Assembly: GCA_045110675.1 (NCBI GenBank)
Contig: JBGCGJ010000073.1
Location: 1-42,274, forward strand
DNA from: JBALVT01 sp045110675
Lineage (GTDB): Bacteria; Pseudomonadota; Gammaproteobacteria; Pseudomonadales; Halieaceae
DNA length: 42,274 bases
Reading direction: 5' to 3'
Shown: piece by piece, positions 33,901 through 42,274 of the stretch
Layout of the letters: every line of letters begins with the position of its first letter
Numbering within the stretch: the first letter of the stretch is position 1
Position numbers and translations under genes: made by a program
Notes under the pieces: model-generated
Seen by the model: only the letters and a program-made list of their open reading frames with translations
The model's database searches: none
What the model was told of the DNA's origin: nothing

Positions 33901-34821
33901 TCAGCGATTCTGCTGACTTCCGCAGGGATCTTGGTGAATTAATACATCTGAGTTTGGAAATCGTTCACGGATGCTAACCTCAACCTGATCCGCAACTGTG
34001 TGAGCATGAACAAGACTCACGTGATCATCCAACTCAATGTGCATTTGAATAAAATAGTGTAAACCCGATTGCCTGGTACGCAATTCATGAATACCGCGAA
34101 CCTCGGGATGTTCAATTGCAATAGCAGCTATCTCGCGATCAAGTTCCGGCGCCAGCTCTTTGTCCATCAAAGTTCCAAGGGCTTCCATGCCTACACAGAC
34201 AGCGCTGTAGGCAATATATAAGGCTATAAGAAGACCAACGAATAAATCGGTTGAGGGCCAACCAAAGTTGGTGGCCAGCAGTGCAAAGATAATGCTGATA
34301 TTAACTAGCAGATCAGAACGGTAGTGGAGACTATCGGCTTTGACTGCCACTGACCCCGTCATCCGATAAACATGACGTTGAAACAGCAGTAGAATACTTG
34401 TTATGCCTATAGAAAAAGCCATAACACCCATTCCCCAGCCGCTGTGCTCCACTACGCTCGATACCGGATTCAGGAGGCGCTCAACACAATAAAGCAACAA
34501 AAATAGTGCAGAACCTACAATAAACGCCGATTGGGCCAAGGCTGCCAATGATTCTGCTTTGCCATGACCAAAACGATGATCATCATCTGCTGGCTTCATC
34601 GAATATCGAACGGCGAATAGATTGATGACAGAGGCAATAGAGTCCATTAGCGAATCAACCAGCGATGCCAGGATGCTGACCGAACCCGTATACAGCCAAG
34701 CGGATAGTTTGGCAGTGATGAGGACTACCGCAACCAGCACTGAAAAGTAGCTGGCGGCTATAATCCAACGTTTGAATTGAGCGGAGCTGTCAGTCAAGAA
34801 AAAAAACCATCGCAATTTCAT
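33901..34821 (-). CDS. Cation diffusion facilitator metal exporter (FieF-like)
   Basis: A 306-aa CDF-family proton-coupled exporter of Fe2+/Zn2+-type metals in the inner membrane. Matches to FieF are LYTGSVSILASLVDSLMDSIAS and DDDHRFGHGKAESLAALAQS, which carry the metal-binding Asp and His residues. The C-terminal cytoplasmic domain is His- and Asp-rich (HIELDDHVSLVHAH). I start at ATG 34821 since it matches FieF length. A longer reading from ATG 34941 would add 40 residues unlike the family and overlap the divergent gene. The stop is followed 64 bp away by the convergent cytochrome gene. Confidence 0.9.
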   Translation of the reverse strand: MKLRWFFFLTDSSAQFKRWIIAASYFSVLVAVVLITAKLSAWLYTGSVSILASLVDSLMDSIASVINLFAVRYSMKPADDDHRFGHGKAESLAALAQSAFIVGSALFLLLYCVERLLNPVSSVVEHSGWGMGVMAFSIGITSILLLFQRHVYRMTGSVAVKADSLHYRSDLLVNISIIFALLATNFGWPSTDLFVGLLIALYIAYSAVCVGMEALGTLMDKELAPELDREIAAIAIEHPEVRGIHELRTRQSGLHYFIQMHIELDDHVSLVHAHTVADQVEVSIRERFPNSDVLIHQDPCGSQQNR

Positions 34822-34939
34822 CCTCGCTAGCGGCGCAATAGTATCCAGAACTGATTGACCAATATAATGACACCGATCAATACATCGGGCGCTCAGCAGG
34901 CTTAAAGTTGTCGCTTGCCTTACGATATTGGGGAAAATC

Positions 34940-35392
34940 ATGACAAATTACAAATCCGTGCTGGTCGCCGTCGATCTTGACGGCTCTCCGGAGCAGGTGA
35001 TCGCTAGAGCAAAGGCCCTAGTGAGCGCAGATACCAAAATACACCTTCTGACTGTTCCCTTTGATCCGACGTATTTCTACACCAGCTATGCTGGAGCGGG
35101 CGGATTTTCGCAAGATGCATCGCTACCTATGGAGGACCAAGCTGCACAAGCCTCTGTGGAAAAGCTGCGATCGTTGATTAACGACAGCGGTTTGAACGAA
35201 GCGAAGCCGATCGTACAGTTTGGACGTGCGGCCCCGGTGATTGTCGAACAAGCTGAAAGATTATCAGTTGATCTGATTGTTGTCGGAAGCCATGGCCGCC
35301 ATGGTGTAAGGCTTCTGCTAGGGTCGACAGCCAATGCAGTACTTCACCATGCCAAGTGTGACGTACTCGCTGTCCGGCTTCGGGAAGATTGA
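34940..35392 (+). CDS. Universal stress protein (UspA family)
   Basis: A 150-aa cytoplasmic protein of the UspA fold. The N-terminus SVLVAVDLDGSPEQVIARA and the C-terminal nucleotide-binding motif VVGSHGRHGVRLLLGSTA (G-x2-G-x9-G-S) indicate an ATP-binding member. GGGG lies 7 nt before the ATG. It is divergent from the CDF exporter, with about 118 bp between, and ends 9 bp before the convergent dehydrogenase gene. Confidence 0.92.
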   Translation: MTNYKSVLVAVDLDGSPEQVIARAKALVSADTKIHLLTVPFDPTYFYTSYAGAGGFSQDASLPMEDQAAQASVEKLRSLINDSGLNEAKPIVQFGRAAPVIVEQAERLSVDLIVVGSHGRHGVRLLLGSTANAVLHHAKCDVLAVRLRED

Positions 35393-35401
35393 CGGGGAAT
35401 T

Positions 35402-36556
35402 TCAATGCTCCTTTAGAAACGTTTCTACCCGTACAACAGAATCACCCGTGAAAAGCCCTCGCTCTCGGAGATCTGAATAAATGCTAGCAAAAGCGTCAAA
35501 GCCCATCTCTTCGAGCACTGCAAATGGTCCGTTCGGAACAGAAAATGAAGCGATCCAGGCCCGATCAATTTGCGCAGGCTCAGCTATTTGCTCCTGCGCG
35601 ATTACAATGGCGTTTTCAATCACAACGGTTATTAGAATCTCGTAGATCGGGGAGAGATCTTCGGGCCTATCCAGAAAATCAGCTTGAGAATAGAGCGGTT
35701 CAGGGTAGCAGTAAAATCCCTTGCCCGTTTTTACCCCGAGCATGTCACTTTCAATGTAAGGCGTGATGAACTCGACAATTTTTTCCCGAAGATGCGCTCT
35801 CTTAGGTTTCGGCGTCTGCCAGCTGTCAAAAATAATATTCAGACCAAACAAATCCATCAATCCAAAGGGACCGATTGGGGCGTTGTGATTCAGCATCCAC
35901 GACCGATCAACGTCCTCGGGTGTAGAGAGGCCCTCTATTACCAATACTTTTGCCATCGCCAGCAGCGGACCAAGCATGGCGTTCAATACATAACCGGGGT
36001 TTTCTTTTTTTAACACCAGGGGCATGCCCTGAATACTTTCCACATAACGCTCCAGCACATCAATGGTGCGGGGCGAGGTCCTCGGACCACCGACTATATC
36101 GATCAACGCAGAGGCGAGGTGTGAGTGCAGAGCTGCGAATCTATCGCCGAGTACCAATGCATCTTCTATATCAGAAACCAAAAGACTGGAGGTATTGGTA
36201 GTTATGATGGTATTGGGGGAACATACTTCGTCCAACTTGCGGTGCACATCGCGCTTTATTGTCAGGCGTTCCGATACCGATTCGCTCACCAAATCCGCGC
36301 CGACGACGGCCTCAGCAAAATCAGGATTGACCGCTATACGCGAGAGCGCACCGGGAATGTCATCCGATTGAAAGAAGCCCTGCTCAACCAGAAACGCCGC
36401 CATGCCTTTTAGTGTTTCAGGCGCCGCATCCAGGGCCTCACCGGACAGGTCGTATATAACCGCCTTGTAACCTCCAACGGCACACATCAAAGCGTTAAAG
36501 CAGCCCATGGTTCCGGCACCAATAAAACAAACAGTGTCGATCTCGGAAATTTTCAT
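35402..36556 (-). CDS. 3-hydroxyacyl-CoA dehydrogenase family protein
   Basis: A 384-aa NAD-dependent dehydrogenase. The Rossmann motif GAGTMG spans residues 13-18. The NAD-domain end shows ITTNTSSLLVSDI and LHSHLASALIDIVGG, where the more common motif is HFFNP; so the active-site His is kept but its setting is changed. Two C-terminal helical domains follow, the second ending DRAWIASFSVPNGPFAVLEEMG. The length is normal for a two-domain C-terminal 3HCDH. It is the last gene of the operon that starts with the TonB receptor. Substrate may be a beta-hydroxyacyl-CoA from the imported compound; this is inference. Confidence 0.88.
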   Translation of the reverse strand: MKISEIDTVCFIGAGTMGCFNALMCAVGGYKAVIYDLSGEALDAAPETLKGMAAFLVEQGFFQSDDIPGALSRIAVNPDFAEAVVGADLVSESVSERLTIKRDVHRKLDEVCSPNTIITTNTSSLLVSDIEDALVLGDRFAALHSHLASALIDIVGGPRTSPRTIDVLERYVESIQGMPLVLKKENPGYVLNAMLGPLLAMAKVLVIEGLSTPEDVDRSWMLNHNAPIGPFGLMDLFGLNIIFDSWQTPKPKRAHLREKIVEFITPYIESDMLGVKTGKGFYCYPEPLYSQADFLDRPEDLSPIYEILITVVIENAIVIAQEQIAEPAQIDRAWIASFSVPNGPFAVLEEMGFDAFASIYSDLRERGLFTGDSVVRVETFLKEH

Positions 36557-36592
36557 AAACGGTGGATTCTGATGTGGTTAGTGGAAATGTCG

Positions 36593-37405
36593 CTAGCACA
36601 AAGTTCTTGTAGGGCGATCCGGTAAAGACAAATCTGCCGAACCCTTGGACACCATTCCAGGCAGAAGGGATAAAACGGGTAACGAGTGTAGCGCGTTTAC
36701 AATATGGTATTGGGTAGGATTTTGTTCCCAGGTTAGTTGGGCCCAATCAATCGCGCCCTCACCCAGCCAAACCTCGGTCAATGTGTTCTTCGATGGAAAG
36801 GTGACAAGTTCGTTAACCGCAGGCTCACCAAAACCGCCTATCGCGGGCAAGAAACGCCAAGCCATTGGGTGATCTTTACCCTCTTGATCTCTTTGCCAGC
36901 CGGCGATATTTTCAGCGGGCATCTGAACCAAGTTGCTGACTGAAAGATCGACAATTTTGTGACCGAAATGGCTGGCATTGCAGGACCAGTTGTCACCGTG
37001 AACGCTGTGCTCTGGAATATCAGCATAGACCTTAGGAATGCCCTGAACTTCTCGGCCCATTAGGATTGGATCTGTCAGATTTTCCCAGATCACCAGAGCG
37101 TATGTGCCGGTGAGCTGTTCTTTTTCGCCCTGGTAAACGACTGAGGCGTTCACAGCAATCATGTTGTAGCCGTGTCCCGCCAACCAGTCGATTTGTTTGT
37201 TACAGGCATAGTAGACGGTGACGACCGCTTCATCACCTACTTCATAGGGCGCTGGCAAATAGGCCGCCAGCTTTTCTCGATCGGTGATGTAGGAAACTGC
37301 CATCACTGTGCAATCATGATAAACACCACTGGTTTTTTCGCCTATATATCGCGGGCCAAAATGTGCCGGCATCAAGTAGCCTTGATAGGGGTCTAAAGTA
37401 AACAT
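36593..37405 (-). CDS. Acetoacetate decarboxylase superfamily protein
   Basis: A 270-aa protein of the ADC fold. The Schiff-base lysine of the family is Lys125 in GREVQGIPKVYADI, preceded by the conserved Glu119. The rest of the fold (VTVYYACN, LPAIGGFGEPAVNELV) agrees. Many members of the superfamily are decarboxylases or aldolase-dehydratases of keto acids, so the exact reaction is open. It lies 36 bp before the dehydrogenase gene and both likely act on the same keto/hydroxy-acid intermediate. Confidence 0.87.
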   Translation of the reverse strand: MFTLDPYQGYLMPAHFGPRYIGEKTSGVYHDCTVMAVSYITDREKLAAYLPAPYEVGDEAVVTVYYACNKQIDWLAGHGYNMIAVNASVVYQGEKEQLTGTYALVIWENLTDPILMGREVQGIPKVYADIPEHSVHGDNWSCNASHFGHKIVDLSVSNLVQMPAENIAGWQRDQEGKDHPMAWRFLPAIGGFGEPAVNELVTFPSKNTLTEVWLGEGAIDWAQLTWEQNPTQYHIVNALHSLPVLSLLPGMVSKGSADLSLPDRPTRTLC

Positions 37406-37509
37406 ATTTAACGATGTCCTATTGTTGGAAAAGTCAGTTCTGAATCAGCGTTGCGATTTATGTCGAAATATCAGCAACACGTCTTTTCCCTCATCCGTTT
37501 GCACGATAA

Positions 37510-37737
37510 TCACCGAGGCACCGAAATTAACGGCAACCTTTCATCGGCCTGCCTATTTTTCGGCTTGTAGATGTCACCCGCAAGGCGAATTCCCTCACTC
37601 CAGATCGTGATTGCTTGGTGCTCTACTTCGCGCTCTCCCCCACTAACGCCGACGCCCAGTGCAAACACGTTCATGGCCCAAAAAAAGGTAGCCAGAAACA
37701 TAGCCATCAAATATTTCGCCTGTTTTACTATAGCCAT
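37510..37737 (-). pseudogene. Truncated exported alpha/beta-hydrolase remnant
   Basis: A 75-aa frame starting 3 bp after the symporter stop. It has a signal peptide (LMAMFLATFFWAMNVFALG) and then HQAITIWSEGIRLAGDIYKPKN, which matches the N-terminus of CocE/dienelactone-like hydrolases. It stops at ERLPLISVPR just where these proteins continue into the oxyanion strand and the nucleophile domain. Downstream in another frame is a short tail (37445-37534, NFGASVIIVQTDEGKDVLLI), possibly the other end of the gene. I infer a large internal deletion with a frameshift. It could still be expressed as a small secreted peptide. Confidence 0.6.
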
Positions 37738-37740
37738 GAC

Positions 37741-39162
37741 TTAATCCTTTGTGTCTGCTACTGCGGCGAGCTGCATTCTTACCTGAGTATGGACGTTTCG
37801 ATCGAGGCGCAGTCGAGTGTTAAAAAAGAAGGCCACCAAGGCCAACCCGCCGGTCATGGCCAGCGTAAACCAACCCAGGGATTGCAAAACATTTGCATCG
37901 ACGGCTCCCGGCACCGAGTCCGCATTAATACCCGACATATCAATAACGATTCCGCCTAGTAGCGCCCCGGCTCCGATGGTAGCTTTTTGCACAAATGCAC
38001 TTGCAGCAAACACGACACCTTCTTGGCGCCTTCCCGTTACGAGTTCCTGCTCATCGACAATATCCGCAGCGAGTGAGGCGGCCAGAACCTGCATGCTGAC
38101 AATCATAAAAACCGCGATTCCCGTGTTGAGCAAGAAAAACACATAGATGTAGGGGTGACCGTTGTCGGGAAAGAAACCCAAGAGGCGACTGCCGATAAAC
38201 CAAAACGCGTTGAGAGCCAATGCCAAGCTGGAGGCTGCCAGTAAATAAGGTTTGTCAAATCGCTGGCCGAGGCGACTCAGCACAGTGAACGCAACCAGAG
38301 TACCCATTGCTGAGGGCAACACCGCCCCGGCCAACTGATCCGTACTAAACTCCCAGAAATAGGTACCCAGATACAACGCCAGTGTTGTATAGACCCCGGC
38401 ACTCATACCAAAGGCCAGATTGGCTCCCGTAGAAAGTCGGAAATTGCGGTTTTGAAACGCCAACAATAAATCGTCAAAGGGGTCGCGCCAGGAAAACTTT
38501 GCTTTGGGGTTCGCTGCGGGTAAGCGCGGAATTACGCTGCGTGTACCCACAATGCAGATCAATGCGGCGACACCTGCGACAATGGCAGAGAGTATGCCGT
38601 AGTGCCAATAGTTATCGGCCACCAAACGTCCATCCTCCCCATTGGCAGGTCCAAAAAACACCACAAATGCGATAGCGGGCAATGCCATTCCCGCTAGCCA
38701 GCCCATAGTCACTCGGGCCTTTGCGATTACTGTGCGTTCGTCGTAGTCAGTGGATAGCTCGGCACCCATAGCCGTATAGGGAATAAAGTAAATCGTCAAA
38801 AAAGTGCGCAGTAATATCGACACCCCGAGCAACCAGAAAAATATTCCCGCTTGCCCGACAGACTCCGGCGGTGTGAACAGCGCCAGGAACAGCGCAGCGG
38901 TCGGAACCCCGCCAAGTACCAATAGAGGATGGCGACGCCCCCAGCGCGAACGAAAGTTATCAGACCAGCTGCCTACCACGGGATCTGACACCGCATCCCA
39001 GGTCAGTGCGATGAACATCGCCAGGCCGGCTAAGGATCCGCTTAGACCGTGAATTTGCGTGTAGTAAAAAACAACGAAATTGGCGAAGGCCGCATCTTTT
39101 ACAGCAAAGGGCATGTTTCCAATGGCGTAGGACCACTTCTCTGGGGCAGTTAAAGTGCTAAT
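37741..39162 (-). CDS. GPH-type (MelB-like) cation symporter, apparent ATT start
   Basis: An MFS-type glycoside-pentoside-hexuronide:cation symporter of 473 aa with 12 helices. The family start LPFAVKDAAF and the loop DAVSDPVVGSWSDNFRSRWGRRHP are clear, as is VDEQELVTGRRQEGVVFA. An ATG start at 39114 (MPFAVKDAAF) would cut off the conserved APEKWSYAIGN segment, which is present in frame upstream. The only start-like codon in that open stretch is ATT at 39162, with AGGAG 9 nt before it; the preceding in-frame codon set ends in TAA at 39171-39169. I therefore place the start at 39162. It lies 24 bp after the TonB receptor in the same operon and likely carries the imported compound through the inner membrane. 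Confidence 0.85.
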   Translation of the reverse strand: MSTLTAPEKWSYAIGNMPFAVKDAAFANFVVFYYTQIHGLSGSLAGLAMFIALTWDAVSDPVVGSWSDNFRSRWGRRHPLLVLGGVPTAALFLALFTPPESVGQAGIFFWLLGVSILLRTFLTIYFIPYTAMGAELSTDYDERTVIAKARVTMGWLAGMALPAIAFVVFFGPANGEDGRLVADNYWHYGILSAIVAGVAALICIVGTRSVIPRLPAANPKAKFSWRDPFDDLLLAFQNRNFRLSTGANLAFGMSAGVYTTLALYLGTYFWEFSTDQLAGAVLPSAMGTLVAFTVLSRLGQRFDKPYLLAASSLALALNAFWFIGSRLLGFFPDNGHPYIYVFFLLNTGIAVFMIVSMQVLAASLAADIVDEQELVTGRRQEGVVFAASAFVQKATIGAGALLGGIVIDMSGINADSVPGAVDANVLQSLGWFTLAMTGGLALVAFFFNTRLRLDRNVHTQVRMQLAAVADTKD

Positions 39163-39185
39163 GGACCTTTACTCCTGATGCGGTA

Positions 39186-41561
39186 CTAGAAAAACACCAC
39201 CGCTTCTAGTCCATAGACACGAGGACTAATGGGACGCGCCGTACGGCGAACGCCATCGGCAAGCGCGCTAACGGAGTAGTCATTGGCGAAACTGAGTTCG
39301 TCGTTCAGGTTCCGGCCAAACACCGAAACTTCGTACTTCTCACTGCTGGGTTTCCAGGCAATGCGGGCGTTAACCTGGTTGTAGCTGTCAATCGTTTCAA
39401 TGTCATCATTGAATACGGTCATGAACTGCTCATCGACATAGCTGTAGTTGGCGGTAAACACCAAGTCGCCCTCACCGACTGGCTGCACGTAATAGGCAGC
39501 CAAACTAAACTTGTGGTTAGGCGTGCGGTTTAATTCATTGCCTTTAACGTTGCGAACTCGATTATCTTTGTTGTCCTGGACAAAAAAATCATCTTTGTAT
39601 TCTGATTTTAGATAGGAATAGTTGCCAAGCAGTGTCAGCTTGTCGTTCACGACCCAGGTTCCCTCAAATTCCAAGCCGTAGACTTCGGAGCTAGAAGCAT
39701 TATCCAGCTTGGCGGTAACAATACCGGTGTTGGGATCGAGAATATCCAGCTCGACCTGGATATCAGTGTAGTCATAGAAAAACACCGCAGCGCCAAACGA
39801 CAGCGTATCTGCAATCGTGCCCTTGTAGCCGATTTCGTAAGCCACTAGCTCTTCGTTGTCCACCTCCGACTCATCCGTATTCGGTGTTGCAGGATCGTCT
39901 TGCAGTGCTCCCAAGCGAAAGCCACCGGGCTTATAACCCGTAGAAACCGTTGCGTATGCCATTCCTCCGTCGCCAATTTCATAGCTGGCATTTAATCGCC
40001 AGTTAACCGCGTCCCAATCGGCCTTGTGATCGGCAGTTGCATCATTGACGGAGAGTCCAAAGCGAACCGCACAACCTGGAGGCGTCGAATAGGGGTCGCC
40101 GCTGCTCCTGAGCGCTGCTAGAAATTGATCCTGTGCTGCACCGCAGTTATCGAGAACTGAATCGTAGAAGATTTGCTGCTCCTCGAAGGCGACTTTTTCA
40201 TCTTCGCTATAGCGCAGACCTGCAGTCAGAGTTAAGCGATCGTTCACGCGCCAATCCGCCTGGCTATAAATCGCCTTGGAGGTCGCCTCCAAATCACCCA
40301 CTTGGTTGTAAAACACACCATTGGGGTTGGCGACGCCGGAAATATTGTTAATCAAAAAAGGGTTGGCAGCGTCGGTCAAAGTATAAGGCTGTACGTTTTC
40401 ATTTTTTAGATAAAACAGACCTAAGACCCAGTCAACATTGCCCTCCCCATTGGAAATAAACTGAAGTTCATGTTGGGTGTTAGTTTCCTCTTGCGCGATG
40501 GTTTCCACGAATGAAGCAGGACTCACAAGCCCGTCGAAATCTTTCTCAGAGTTCCAAGTGTAATCCTGGTACCCGTTTAGCATGCGCACCGTCACGGCAT
40601 CGAAATCAAACGTTAAGGTGGACTGGAAAACTCGCTGATCATCAATCGCGACGTTTCCCTGGAAATCAGAACTGAGTTTGAACGGGTCGCGTTCTGCGGG
40701 GGCAACTGGAAGCAACGCGAAGAGCTCCGGGTTAACGACAATCTCTCCCAGTTTTGCAGGCGCACCAGGTTCATTGCGATAACCGTCAATCTTGGCACGC
40801 TCGAGGGTTTCATTTTCAAAACTTGCACTGGTATAACGCACATGCCAGTTGATTCTATCGGTGAAATCGAAATCCAGCTGCCCCTCTATGTAATCTGTAT
40901 CGATTCCAATGGGATCGGGTCCGGAGACATTCTCAAAAAAGCTGTCCTGGTCAAGCTGAGTATAGTGCAGCAAATACCCAACCTTGTCCGTAATAGGGCC
41001 ACTGGAGGTCAATTGCAGAGAAGTTGTATCGTAACTGCCAAGTACTGCTCTAGCGATATGTTCGAACTCGTCACCGGGTTTCTTTGAAATGACATTGATT
41101 GCGCCGCCTGTTGTATTTCTGCCATACAGCGTCCCTTGGGGGCCACGCAATATTTCAATTCGCTCAATCCTATCCACCGAACCGGCCAATACACCGGACT
41201 CGTTGGTGTAAAAGCCATTGTCGTAAACCCCCACTCCGGGTTCAGTACCCGCACTGCTCGTTTCGCGGCCAATACCGCGCAGGTAGATTCTGTTGCCCTC
41301 ACCTCCGCCGGCTGACTCCTGATAAGACATACTGGGTGTGAAATTGGCAATATCCTGCTGGTCGACAATACCCAAGGCATTCAGCTGATCTGAAGAGAGC
41401 GCTGTGATGGCAATGGGAGTGTCACTCAAAGTCGCCTCGCGCTTCTGCGCAGTGACAATAACCTCTTCAAGCAGGGACTGAGCCAGAACGGCACCAGAAC
41501 TTAGACTGGCTATGGTCGTAAAAAGGAGTGTTCGAGCGTGGCGATGCATCGGATGGTTCAT
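39186..41561 (-). CDS. TonB-dependent outer-membrane receptor
   Basis: A 791-aa outer-membrane transporter. A signal peptide (TLLFTTIASLSSGAVLAQ) is followed by a TonB box EEVIVTAQKRE, a plug domain (IANFTPSMSYQESAGGGEGNRIYLRGIGRET, LRGPQGTLYGRNTTGGAINV) and a 22-strand beta-barrel ending in the terminal aromatic EAVVFF. The substrate is not readable, though the group is common in sphingomonad and marine gammaproteobacterial catabolic operons. It is the first gene of a five-gene minus-strand operon. A good sigma-70 promoter lies about 75 bp upstream of its ATG. Confidence 0.93.
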   Translation of the reverse strand: MNHPMHRHARTLLFTTIASLSSGAVLAQSLLEEVIVTAQKREATLSDTPIAITALSSDQLNALGIVDQQDIANFTPSMSYQESAGGGEGNRIYLRGIGRETSSAGTEPGVGVYDNGFYTNESGVLAGSVDRIERIEILRGPQGTLYGRNTTGGAINVISKKPGDEFEHIARAVLGSYDTTSLQLTSSGPITDKVGYLLHYTQLDQDSFFENVSGPDPIGIDTDYIEGQLDFDFTDRINWHVRYTSASFENETLERAKIDGYRNEPGAPAKLGEIVVNPELFALLPVAPAERDPFKLSSDFQGNVAIDDQRVFQSTLTFDFDAVTVRMLNGYQDYTWNSEKDFDGLVSPASFVETIAQEETNTQHELQFISNGEGNVDWVLGLFYLKNENVQPYTLTDAANPFLINNISGVANPNGVFYNQVGDLEATSKAIYSQADWRVNDRLTLTAGLRYSEDEKVAFEEQQIFYDSVLDNCGAAQDQFLAALRSSGDPYSTPPGCAVRFGLSVNDATADHKADWDAVNWRLNASYEIGDGGMAYATVSTGYKPGGFRLGALQDDPATPNTDESEVDNEELVAYEIGYKGTIADTLSFGAAVFFYDYTDIQVELDILDPNTGIVTAKLDNASSSEVYGLEFEGTWVVNDKLTLLGNYSYLKSEYKDDFFVQDNKDNRVRNVKGNELNRTPNHKFSLAAYYVQPVGEGDLVFTANYSYVDEQFMTVFNDDIETIDSYNQVNARIAWKPSSEKYEVSVFGRNLNDELSFANDYSVSALADGVRRTARPISPRVYGLEAVVFF

Positions 41562-41634
41562 TTCTAGCCCCCAGAATCGGTTTTATTATCAGCGGTATCT
41601 ATACTGGCAAATTTATTAAACTTACCTTTTGACA

Positions 41635-41663
41635 AATATAGTGGTATTATTTCTACCGGTCAA
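41635..41663 (-). promoter_or_regulatory. Sigma-70 promoter of the TonB receptor operon, with overlapping dyad
   Basis: On the minus strand TTGACC (41663-41658) and TATATT (41640-41635) are separated by exactly 17 bp. Overlapping the spacer is the dyad GGTA-x7-TACC (41643-41657), which may be a binding site of the divergent TetR regulator. The plus strand has TTGACA at 41629-41634 but only a weak -10. Confidence 0.65.
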
Positions 41664-41731
41664 CAATTTTAATTGTTGGCTGCTGCGTCGATAGCCCTTC
41701 TATAATTGGACCATATTAAGAAGAGTAAACC

Positions 41732-42274
41732 ATGGAAAAGATGTCAGAAGCAGATACAGCCACTCGCGAGGTAACGGTAAAGCGCACGCGCCGAACCCAG
41801 GAGCGAGCTGAACTCACTCGAGCCAAATTAATTGATGCAGGAAAATTGCTGTTCTCGGAGCGGGGTTTTGACGCCGTGTCTGTGCGCGACCTGGAGACAG
41901 CAGCGGGGGTTAAGCGCAATCTGCTGGCCTATCACTTTGGCGACAAAGACACGCTGGGGAAGGCCTCTGCTGATGCGATAGTTGGAGTGATGAGTGAAGA
42001 GTTCAATCAGCGCCTGGAAATCATGAAGGAAATTTCAGGGCGAGAAGCCCTGGCTTTTATCGTGCGGTTCTATGTTTACTTCCACGCCCGACACCCGGAA
42101 CTCAGTCGTCTTATGAGTCGTGAAGCAACCCGGCATAGCTGGCGCAATCAGTATCTCATCGACACACATATCCGCCCATCAACGGTGGCGATGGAAAAAC
42201 TGGTCTACGAAACCAAAGGACTGGATCGGCAGGCGTTTATTCACTGGTATTACATCATGATCAGTAGCACCTCC
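41732..42274 (+). CDS. TetR-family regulator (partial, C-terminus off the right edge)
   Basis: The first 181 codons of a TetR-type regulator starting at ATG 41732. The helix-turn-helix is at about residues 28-75 (LIDAGKLLFSERGFDAVSVRDLETAAGVKRNLLAYHFGDKDTL). A basic stretch (VKRTRRTQERAELTR) precedes it. It is divergent from the TonB receptor operon and probably controls it through the dyad at 41643-41657. The frame remains open at the window edge. Confidence 0.9.
   Translation, partial: MEKMSEADTATREVTVKRTRRTQERAELTRAKLIDAGKLLFSERGFDAVSVRDLETAAGVKRNLLAYHFGDKDTLGKASADAIVGVMSEEFNQRLEIMKEISGREALAFIVRFYVYFHARHPELSRLMSREATRHSWRNQYLIDTHIRPSTVAMEKLVYETKGLDRQAFIHWYYIMISSTS

Noticed and set aside
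34822..34941. N-terminal 40-residue extension of the CDF exporter
   Set aside because: It has no similarity to FieF N-termini and overlaps the start of the divergent stress-protein gene.
1..42274. CRISPR arrays, insertion sequences, tRNA or rRNA genes
   Set aside because: No spaced direct repeats, transposase frames, terminal repeats or tRNA-like sequences were recognised by eye.

Overview
The window looks like chromosome of a heterotrophic, probably marine gammaproteobacterium. This is inferred from the mix of Mrp-type cation antiporter, taurine/sulfoacetaldehyde catabolism, TonB-dependent uptake, Rieske oxygenase and TetR-controlled catabolic operons; a Spongiibacteraceae/Halieaceae-like lineage is my guess and is not proven here. 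No tRNA, rRNA, CRISPR array or insertion sequence was seen.

Layout. (1) 1-3625, minus strand: a three-subunit molybdenum hydroxylase (FAD, 2Fe-2S and truncated molybdopterin subunit). (2) 3800-4462, minus: a Qnr/McbG-like pentapeptide-repeat protein. (3) 4739-12669, plus: a tightly overlapping nine-gene operon that opens with a Rap1a/Tai-like exported protein and continues with Mrp antiporter subunits E, F, G, a DUF4040-MnhB fusion, C and three ND4/ND5-like subunits, with a small unknown membrane protein between the last two. (4) 12698-20375: taurine dissimilation, with tpa (minus) divergent from xsc-pta, then a MocR/TauR-type regulator and a CoA-acylating sulfoacetaldehyde dehydrogenase (SauS-like). 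The tpa-xsc intergenic region carries two strong palindromes. (5) 20741-24524: a terminator, then a heterodimeric ABC exporter whose two halves carry the asymmetric motifs of eukaryotic ABCC NBD1 and NBD2.

(6) 24670-27108: a REC-PAS-GGDEF diguanylate cyclase followed 9 bp later by an AhpD-like protein. The AhpD-like reading frame is interrupted by one in-frame TGA exactly at the second Cys of the CxxC active site. The flanking Glu, Cys and His of the AhpD active site are all in register, and a small hairpin with a G-first loop lies at the right distance downstream. I read this as an undescribed or unannotated selenoprotein (CxxU), the main finding of the window.

(7) 27269-33837: exported amidohydrolase, RidA, a TetR regulator divergent from a Rieske dioxygenase alpha/beta pair, an MFS transporter and a lipoprotein cytochrome c. 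The TetR/dioxygenase divergent promoter holds a perfect 15-bp-arm operator. (8) 33901-35392: divergent CDF metal exporter and universal stress protein. (9) 35402-41561, minus: an uptake/catabolic operon reading TonB receptor, GPH-type symporter (apparently starting at ATT), a truncated alpha/beta-hydrolase remnant, an acetoacetate-decarboxylase-family protein and a 3-hydroxyacyl-CoA dehydrogenase. A divergent TetR regulator runs off the right edge.
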